A stretch of 64,000 nucleotides of DNA from Neisseria zalophi (lineage in GTDB: Bacteria > Pseudomonadota > Gammaproteobacteria > Burkholderiales > Neisseriaceae). Under the pieces are notes generated by a model, which worked only from the letters and a program-made list of their open reading frames with translations, did not search any database and was not told where the DNA came from. Position numbers and translations under genes: made by a program. Position 1 is the stretch's first letter. Every line of letters starts with the position of its first letter. The stretch is taken from assembly GCF_008807015.1 (NCBI RefSeq), contig NZ_CP031700.1, positions 2,359,694 to 2,423,693 on the forward strand, read 5' to 3'. Positions 58,663 to 64,000 of the stretch are shown one piece after another.

Positions 58663-60216
58663 ATGGCGCAAAACCCTTCTAAAAAAACTTGGCTTTCGGC
58701 CATAGGCGCTTATGGCGACCGCCGTGCCATCACGTTATTCTTTCTCGGCTTTTCCGCCGGCATTCCGATTCTGTTGATTTTTTCCAGCCTGTCATTGTGG
58801 CTGCGCGAAGCCGGTGTCGACCGCAGTACCGTCACCATGTTCAGTTGGGCAGCATTGGCCTATTCGTTTAAATTCGTGTGGGCGCCGCTGATCGACTCGC
58901 TACCACTGCCCCTACTCACACGGGTATTGGGCAAACGGCGCGGCTGGCTGCTATGGTCTCAGTTAGCGGTGATTGCAGCTATTTGCTGTATGGCGTTGGT
59001 TGACCCTGTTAACGATACCGCGTTGGCCTATATGGCCGCAGGGGCGGTATTACTAGGCTTCTCTTCCGCCACACAAGATGTGGTGATTGATGCTTACCGT
59101 ATTGAAGCGGCCGCCGATAATGTGGCGATGCAGTCGGTTACTGCCGCTACTTACAATGCCGGCTATCGGTTGGGCATGATTGTTGCCGGTGCCGGTGCGC
59201 TGTTTTTGGCCGCTATGCTCGGTTCGCACGAACAAGCTTATGAATATCTGGCTTGGCGGCAAACTTATTTCATTATGGCGGGGGTTATGGGTATCGGCGT
59301 GCTGACTACGCTGTTGATGCGCGAACCGCCGGTATCCGATATACGGAATATATCGCGCCCGACTGCCGACAATCTGCGGTTAGTGTTTCTGTTTGTCGTC
59401 TCTGTGGGCGGTTTTGTAGCGGTATTTGCACAAGTAGGCCGTATGCTGCCGGAAACGGCAAGCCCGATATCGGGGCTTTTATGGGAAGCACTACGATTGC
59501 TTTCTGCTGTCGCCGCCGCCGCACTGATTGGCAGCGGTATTGTGAAAAGCGGTTTGGTACCGAAACAATTGGCTGTTGATACTTGGATTCATCCGATTAC
59601 CGATTTTTTCAAGCGCTACGGCGAATCTGCCCTATTACTGCTCGCACTCATCGGCGTTTACCGTATTTCGGATATTGTTGCCGGGGTGATTTCCAATGTG
59701 TTTTATCAGGATATGGGATTTAGCAAAGAAGAAATTGCCGCCGCCGTGAAAACATTCGGCGTGGTGATGGCGGTTGCCGGCGGTTTTTTAGGCGGCCTGC
59801 TGTCGCAAAGATTCGCGCTGATGAAAATGATGATGGCCGGAGCGGTATTGGCTTCAATCACCAATCTGCTGTTTGTCGTGTTAGCCTATCGCGGCCATGA
59901 TGTCGCCTTTATGTATTTGGCAGTCGGTTTCGACAATCTCGCTTCCGGTTTGGCCGGCGCGGTCTTTATTGCGTTTTTATCGGCTTTAACCAATATTCGT
60001 TTTACCGCCGTTCAATATGCTATTTTCAGTTCGCTGATGACATTGCTGCCCAAAACATTAGGCGGTTATTCGGGCGCGATGGTCGATAAAATCGGCTATC
60101 CCGGCTTTTTCACCCTAACCACCCTGCTCGGCGTACCCGTGCTGATCTTGGTATATTGGGCGGAAAAACGGTTGTTTGGAAAAACACCCGCCGAAGCCGG
60201 TAGAGAAAAACCATAA
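58663..60216 (+). CDS. ampG: AmpG-type muropeptide permease
   Basis: Imports GlcNAc-anhydro-MurNAc peptides for recycling. From ATG 58663 it is 517 residues, with 12-14 hydrophobic helices of the MFS type (YGDRRAITLFFLGFSAGIPILLIFS at the start, SSATQDVVIDAYRIEA, then DIVAGVISNVFYQDMGFSKEEI). In Neisseria AmpG decides how much peptidoglycan fragment is released, acting on products of LtgA-type enzymes. The start of TTG at 58654 was not preferred. Confidence 0.94.
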   Translation: MAQNPSKKTWLSAIGAYGDRRAITLFFLGFSAGIPILLIFSSLSLWLREAGVDRSTVTMFSWAALAYSFKFVWAPLIDSLPLPLLTRVLGKRRGWLLWSQLAVIAAICCMALVDPVNDTALAYMAAGAVLLGFSSATQDVVIDAYRIEAAADNVAMQSVTAATYNAGYRLGMIVAGAGALFLAAMLGSHEQAYEYLAWRQTYFIMAGVMGIGVLTTLLMREPPVSDIRNISRPTADNLRLVFLFVVSVGGFVAVFAQVGRMLPETASPISGLLWEALRLLSAVAAAALIGSGIVKSGLVPKQLAVDTWIHPITDFFKRYGESALLLLALIGVYRISDIVAGVISNVFYQDMGFSKEEIAAAVKTFGVVMAVAGGFLGGLLSQRFALMKMMMAGAVLASITNLLFVVLAYRGHDVAFMYLAVGFDNLASGLAGAVFIAFLSALTNIRFTAVQYAIFSSLMTLLPKTLGGYSGAMVDKIGYPGFFTLTTLLGVPVLILVYWAEKRLFGKTPAEAGREKP

Positions 60217-60233
60217 AAACCCAAAATATATTG

Positions 60234-60272
60234 AAACAGGCCGTCTGAAAAAACATTTCAGACGGCCTGTTT
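60234..60272. terminator. DUS-pair terminator between ampG and pyrI
   Basis: AAACAGGCCGTCTGAAA and TTTCAGACGGCCTGTTT form a 17-bp stem between convergent genes. Confidence 0.9.
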
Positions 60273-60284
60273 GGTTTTATAATG

Positions 60285-60743
60285 TTAAGCTTCGGTAACA
60301 AACTCACGCGAATAGGTTTTTTCGCAATAATGGCATTTTAATTTGGTTTGTCCGCCGGCACTTTTCACATAAAAACGGCTTTTCACCGGTTCGCCATGGC
60401 TGGCGCAATTCGGATTCGGACAGCGGAATACTTCGCTAATGGTATCCGGCAAGCGCAAATGACGTTTTTCGACCACTTTAAATTGCTCAATCACATTCAC
60501 GGTGGCTTCCGGCGCAAACAGTGCCAAACGGTTGGATGCCTGTTCGTCTAAATGAATACCGGAAATTTTAATAATGTCTTTGCTGCCGTGGCTGCGGCTC
60601 GGCAGGTTAAAACCTACGGTAACGGCATTACCCGGGTGCAGCAGTTTGAACTGTCTGAGAATTGCCAAGCCCTGCCCCGCAGGAATATGGTCGATAACGG
60701 TGCCGCTTTCAATGGCTTCTACGCTGTATTGTTTTTTTTCCAT
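60285..60743 (-). CDS. pyrI: Aspartate carbamoyltransferase regulatory chain
   Basis: PyrI binds CTP/ATP and gives aspartate transcarbamoylase its allostery. From ATG 60743 it is 152 residues; the frame extends to 60776 into pyr[18 protein letters not shown] is the nucleotide-binding domain start, and the C-terminal zinc site uses CPNPNC and CHYC. It follows pyrB by 19 bases. Confidence 0.95.
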   Translation of the reverse strand: MEKKQYSVEAIESGTVIDHIPAGQGLAILRQFKLLHPGNAVTVGFNLPSRSHGSKDIIKISGIHLDEQASNRLALFAPEATVNVIEQFKVVEKRHLRLPDTISEVFRCPNPNCASHGEPVKSRFYVKSAGGQTKLKCHYCEKTYSREFVTEA

Positions 60744-60762
60744 GATTCTGCCCTTTTCACTC

Positions 60763-61683
60763 TCAAACTTCTTCATTCAAAATCAGCGATAAAATCGCCA
60801 TGCGCGCATAAACGCCGTTGGTGGCCTGCTGGAAATAATAGGCATAAGGCGTGCTGTCGACATCGGGGTGTATTTCGTCCACTCTCGGCAACGGATGCAA
60901 AATACGCAGATTGTCTTTGGCATTACCCAACATCGATGCGTGCAGATTAAATTTACCTTGTATTTTGGCAAATTCCTGTTCATCAAAACGCTCACGCTGA
61001 ACACGGGTCATATACAGAATATCGGCCCACTCAATCGCCTCTTCCAATGACGACATCACCTGATAACGGCAACCGGCCTCATCCAACTCTTCGGTAATAT
61101 AAGTAGGCATAGCCAAGCTCGGCGGGGACACAAAAGCAAATTCGCAATGCCAGCGTTTTAAGGCTTGAGCAAGCGAATGGACAGTGCGTCCGTATTTCAA
61201 ATCGCCGCACATGGCAATTTTCAGGTTTGACAATGTTCCCTGCGTTTCATAAATGGTGACCAAATCCAATAAGGTCTGGCTGGGGTGTTGATTGGTGCCG
61301 TCGCCCGCATTAATTACCGGCACGCTGGAAAACTCGGCCAACACCCTTGCGGCACCGTCTTTAGGATGGCGTTGGATAATGGCATCGGTGTAGCTGGAAA
61401 TAATACGGGCGGTATCGGCTAATGTTTCCCCTTTTTTCGCACTGGTACTGGCACCGTCGGAAAAACCGATCACTTTACCGCCCAACCGTTGTACGGCCGT
61501 TTCAAAAGACAAACGGGTTCGGGTTGAAGGCTCGAAAAAACACGACCCGATCAAACGCCCTGCCAATAAATCGCTACGCGGGCGGGCTTTCAAATCCAAC
61601 GCAGTATGTAGCAATAATTCCAATTGTGGTGTGGTCAGGTCGGAGATGGAAATGACATTCTGACGGTAAAGCGGATTAGGCAT
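60763..61683 (-). CDS. pyrB: Aspartate carbamoyltransferase catalytic chain
   Basis: First committed step of pyrimidine synthesis. The 306-residue product has the carbamoyl-phosphate loop STRTRLSFE, the [17 protein letters not shown] block and HPLPRVDEI near the C-terminus. It is first in pyrBI. An attenuator-like hairpin (61702-61725) lies just before it. Confidence 0.96.
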   Translation of the reverse strand: MPNPLYRQNVISISDLTTPQLELLLHTALDLKARPRSDLLAGRLIGSCFFEPSTRTRLSFETAVQRLGGKVIGFSDGASTSAKKGETLADTARIISSYTDAIIQRHPKDGAARVLAEFSSVPVINAGDGTNQHPSQTLLDLVTIYETQGTLSNLKIAMCGDLKYGRTVHSLAQALKRWHCEFAFVSPPSLAMPTYITEELDEAGCRYQVMSSLEEAIEWADILYMTRVQRERFDEQEFAKIQGKFNLHASMLGNAKDNLRILHPLPRVDEIHPDVDSTPYAYYFQQATNGVYARMAILSLILNEEV

Positions 61684-61701
61684 GATATTCCCTTATTCCA
61701 T

Positions 61702-61725
61702 AAAAAAGCCCGTTCAAATACGGGC
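61702..61725 (-). terminator. Candidate pyrBI attenuator
   Basis: On the minus strand GCCCGT-ATTTGA-ACGGGC is followed by TTTTTT, 19 bases before the pyrB start. An intrinsic terminator right between promoter and first gene is the hallmark of UTP-sensitive attenuation as in E. coli pyrBI. Confidence 0.78.
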
Positions 61726-61732
61726 GGGATAT

Positions 61733-61801
61733 TCAGAAAACAACAAAACCGCTGCAACATGCAGCACGGCAAAAATAACGGTGCACAAATAATATAGGCA
61801 T
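61733..61801 (-). promoter_or_regulatory. Candidate pyrBI leader with pause hairpin and short ORF
   Basis: On the minus strand a 22-codon ORF (ATG 61801, stop TGA 61735-61733) ends 7 bases before the terminator stem. It contains a hairpin GCTGCA-TGT-TGCAGC (61765-61751) followed by a U-rich stretch GGTTTTGTTGTTTTC. Pause hairpin, U-run and a ribosome close behind polymerase are the elements of pyrBI attenuation. The ORF has no clear ribosome-binding site, and -35/-10 elements were not fixed. Confidence 0.5.
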
Positions 61802-61845
61802 AGCGGTTTGGCAAACAGAAATTTTATCGAATTATCGCATAAACA

Positions 61846-61881
61846 AGAGGCCGTCTGAAAGTATTGTTTCAGACGGCCTCT
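61846..61881. terminator. DUS-pair terminator between the small lipoprotein gene and the pyrB leader
   Basis: AGAGGCCGTCTGAAA and TTTCAGACGGCCTCT form a 15-bp stem with a 6-base loop. It follows the small lipoprotein gene on the minus strand. Confidence 0.88.
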
Positions 61882-61905
61882 TTTATACGGATGCGGAATA
61901 ATTGT

Positions 61906-62040
61906 TTATCGGCCTATGCGCGTATGAGAGGTTTCCACACCGCCTTTGATTTCACCATAAATCTCGGTGCCACCCGAACCGGACTGCGATGCACAAGCGG
62001 CCAATAATAAAACCACCAATAGGGGATAAAGTTTACTCAT
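61906..62040 (-). CDS. Small lipoprotein, 44 residues
   Basis: A short gene: ATG at 62040, GAGAGG 6 bases upstream, TAA at 61908-61906. The protein begins MSKLYPLLVVLLLAAC, a clean lipoprotein signal with Cys 16 as lipidation site, then a short mature part of 29 residues rich in Gly, Ser and Thr (SGSGG, IKGGVETSHTRIGR). It follows the DUF3579-GNAT gene by 9 bases on the same strand and has a DUS terminator behind it. Function unknown. Confidence 0.78.
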   Translation of the reverse strand: MSKLYPLLVVLLLAACASQSGSGGTEIYGEIKGGVETSHTRIGR

Positions 62041-62049
62041 ACTACCTCT

Positions 62050-62895
62050 CTAGTCTAAATAATCGATAAAATGAAACGCATCAATTTCAAAACCGTTTTC
62101 TAAATATAAACGGTGTGCCGGCGTACAGGTACTGCCAACATTCGATTTAACATGAATTTCACTAATACCCGATTCTTTGGCAATGTTTTTCACTTCCGCC
62201 AACAAGCGAGCAGCATAGCCTTTAGAACGACCCTGCGGTATCGTCACAATATCATCAATATGAATATGACGGCCACCGGCTAAGTTGGTTTGTTCGCGGA
62301 AACCGCATACAGCGACTGCGTTGGCTTTACCCTCTTCAAAAATACCCAGTAAGCGATAACCCTGAGGGCGTTGTTGTTGATTGATCTGCTCAACAAAACG
62401 AGCCATATCTTTAATAGATGTCCGCAAAATACTCAATGCGGCAAAAGCCACTTCTGTTTCTTGCGCACCGATTTCACGGAGCAGGGTACTTGCGACCAAC
62501 ACTTCTGCTTCAGGTTGCTGAGCATCTTTAACCTCAACAACCGGCGAGGCTTCCGCCAAAGGAGATACCGGCTCTGTTTTTGCAACCTCGGTTTTTTCTT
62601 CCTGCTCGGCCAATAAAGTGTTGCAATCCAATACGCGCAAATCATTATCGGCAGCAAAATCCATCAAAAACCGAAACATCGGCGGATTGATATTTTCCAA
62701 CTGCCTATCAATCGCAACACAACGGACTTTATCAATCAATACAGGGCGGACAAACTCATCATAAGAAAGCCGGTGGCCTTTATCAAAAGAAGACAAAATA
62801 CCGGACAACCGCTCCGCCCAGTCGCTTGGTCGGAATACTTTACCGTTGCCGGTTGTACCGTGAATAATAATTTCGTGCGGATTACAAACTAACAT
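62050..62895 (-). CDS. DUF3579-GNAT fusion protein
   Basis: A 281-residue two-domain protein. Start ATG 62895 has GGAGAG upstream and was chosen over the longer frame to 62958. Residues about 1-85 match the DUF3579 type seen as a stand-alone protein in betaproteobacteria (EIIIHGTTGNGKVFRPSDWAERLSG, FRFLMDFAADNDLRVLDC). A Glu/Pro/Val-rich linker (about 95-130) joins it to a GNAT N-acetyltransferase domain (about 140-281) with the acetyl-CoA loop QGRSKGYAARLL and NGFEIDAFHFIDY. Substrate unknown. It sits between kdsD and the small lipoprotein gene. Confidence 0.8.
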   Translation of the reverse strand: MLVCNPHEIIIHGTTGNGKVFRPSDWAERLSGILSSFDKGHRLSYDEFVRPVLIDKVRCVAIDRQLENINPPMFRFLMDFAADNDLRVLDCNTLLAEQEEKTEVAKTEPVSPLAEASPVVEVKDAQQPEAEVLVASTLLREIGAQETEVAFAALSILRTSIKDMARFVEQINQQQRPQGYRLLGIFEEGKANAVAVCGFREQTNLAGGRHIHIDDIVTIPQGRSKGYAARLLAEVKNIAKESGISEIHVKSNVGSTCTPAHRLYLENGFEIDAFHFIDYLD

Positions 62896-63024
62896 GGACG
62901 GCTCTCCAAAGTGGTGGCTTTTTGTCAAAACAAATAGAATTATACCCGAGAGCCGCATCCACCCAAAAATATTATTTCAGACGGCTTTATCCGCCACACA
63001 TTTACTTTGTTATATTCAAACCGC

Positions 63025-63999
63025 TCAAACAATCCTCGCCTTCAGCATATCATGCATATTCAATGCACCCAAAAGCAGGCCGTTTTCATCTACCACCAAC
63101 AAACCGTTGATATGGCTCTGTTGCATTTGTTTTAAAGCTTCGGTAGCCAGTTTGTCTGCCGCAATGGTTTTTGGGGAAACGTGCATAATATCGTCTACTT
63201 TAAATCCACCGAAATGATCATGCTGTTGAAACAAGCGGCGCAAGTCACCATCGGTAAAAATACCTTTCAGACGGCCTTTTTCATCCACAACCGCCAACAT
63301 ACCCAAACCTTTTTCACTCATGCGGATAATGGCATCTTTTAATAAAGTACCGCTCACCACCGCCGGTAGATCTTCGCCGCTGTGCATAATATCGGCCACG
63401 CGCAGCAACAAACGTTTGCCCAAACTACCTGCCGGATGGCTTAAAGCAAAATCATCCGGAGTAAATTGCTTCGCTTTCAACAATACAACTGCTAACGCAT
63501 CCCCCAAAGCCATCACCGCAGTCGTGCTGGAAGTCGGCGCCAGACCAAGCGGACAAGCCTCATGCGCAACCGCAGCAGTGATATGAATATCCGCATGTCG
63601 CGCCATGGTTGAATGAGGTTTTGCCGTGATGCTGATAAAGGTAATACTTTTACGCTTCAACGCCGGAATAATAGCTGTGATTTCGTCACTTTCCCCTGAA
63701 TTGGAAATTGCCATCACCACATCACCATCGACAATCATGCCCAAATCGCCATGGGCCGCTTCGGCAGGATGTACGAAAAATGCAGGGGTACCGGTAGAAG
63801 CCAAAGTAGCCGCAATTTTACGGCCGATATGCCCCGATTTTCCCATACCCATTACCACAACACGCCCGTTGCAATGCAAAATAGCTTCGGCCGCTTGAGT
63901 AAAATCACCATTTAATGTAGCAGAAATTTCCTTCAGACTTTCCGCCTCAATCCGTAAAACCTCTTTGGCCCAATCTAAATATTGTTCTTTATCAGACAT
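63025..63999 (-). CDS. kdsD: Arabinose-5-phosphate isomerase
   Basis: Makes arabinose-5-phosphate, the precursor of Kdo, for LOS. The 324-residue protein has an SIS sugar-isomerase domain (about 35-170, with GMGKSGHIGRKIAATLASTGTPAFFVHPAEAAHGDLGM split across the active site and SNSGESDEI) and two CBS domains (about 200-320). The start ATG ends one base before the window edge, so the gene is complete but its promoter is not visible. Confidence 0.94.
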   Translation of the reverse strand: MSDKEQYLDWAKEVLRIEAESLKEISATLNGDFTQAAEAILHCNGRVVVMGMGKSGHIGRKIAATLASTGTPAFFVHPAEAAHGDLGMIVDGDVVMAISNSGESDEITAIIPALKRKSITFISITAKPHSTMARHADIHITAAVAHEACPLGLAPTSSTTAVMALGDALAVVLLKAKQFTPDDFALSHPAGSLGKRLLLRVADIMHSGEDLPAVVSGTLLKDAIIRMSEKGLGMLAVVDEKGRLKGIFTDGDLRRLFQQHDHFGGFKVDDIMHVSPKTIAADKLATEALKQMQQSHINGLLVVDENGLLLGALNMHDMLKARIV

Positions 64000-64000
64000 A

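Overview
The window is a stretch of chromosome from a Neisseria species. The clearest sign is the DNA uptake sequence (DUS): dozens of copies of GCCGTCTGAA, nearly all in the AGGCCGTCTGAA form, mostly as inverted pairs forming terminator hairpins and sometimes inside genes. Gene content agrees: galE-rfbBAC, LgtC-like and GT25 LOS glycosyltransferases, a DMP19-type protein, LtgA-like transglycosylase, lutACB-lldP, NsrR, and IS1016-like and IS1106-like elements. Only two copies of the meningococcal/gonococcal form ATGCCGTCTGAA were noticed (9828 and 18315), so a commensal or animal-associated Neisseria is more likely than N. meningitidis or N. gonorrhoeae. The species cannot be fixed from this window. 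Layout, first half: 1-3.6 kb holds gpsA (5' truncated by the window edge), a coiled-coil protein gene, zapA, 6S RNA, rplM-rpsI and an OmpA-domain protein. At 3.8-9.5 kb the glyQ-glyS operon is split by a low-GC, DUS-free type II restriction-modification unit (Vsr endonuclease, C5 methyltransferase, HpaII-family endonuclease). At 10-13.5 kb lies a glycine betaine ABC importer (proV-proW-proX, with a lipoprotein binding protein). From 14 to 20.5 kb there is a sugar-nucleotide/LOS locus: galE, an intact IS1016-like element with an 8-bp target duplication, a GT25 transferase, a decayed glycosyltransferase, an LgtC-like GT8, then rfbB-rfbA-rfbC without rfbD. From 20.6 to 26.1 kb come a GT4 transferase, gmhB, plsC, a YgjP-like peptidase gene, grxD, an EamA exporter and argC. 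From 26.2 to 28.5 kb is a nitric-oxide-related cluster: nnrS, a hemerythrin gene, nsrR and a perfect palindrome. tonB-exbB-exbD follow at 28.8-31 kb. Layout, second half: a STAS/SEC14-like gene, a second EamA exporter, dut, mutM and tyrS; then an AT3-SGNH O-acyltransferase next to an IS5-family element that has jumped into a DUS terminator; ftsB-eno; guaB; a DUF4124 gene. From 43.4 to 49.5 kb is L-lactate utilisation: lutA-lutC-lutB, lldP and a divergent GntR regulator, with a perfect TTGGTnnnACCAA-type operator. Then ltgA, an ADP-ribosylglycohydrolase, a TonB-dependent receptor whose promoter carries a perfect neisserial Zur box, rsmG, a DMP19-like gene, lapB-lapA, ampG, pyrB-pyrI with an attenuator-like leader, a 44-residue lipoprotein, a DUF3579-GNAT fusion and kdsD. 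Functional links: GalE would supply UDP-galactose for the GT25 and GT8 transferases; GmhB and KdsD feed heptose and Kdo into LOS, and LapA/LapB control LOS assembly; TonB-ExbB-ExbD would energise the Zur-controlled receptor; LtgA and AmpG belong to peptidoglycan release and recycling. No tRNA, rRNA or CRISPR was found. The observations I rate highest are the Zur-controlled receptor, the restriction unit splitting glyQS, the IS insertion inside a DUS, the pyrBI leader, and DUS copies that supply stop codons.
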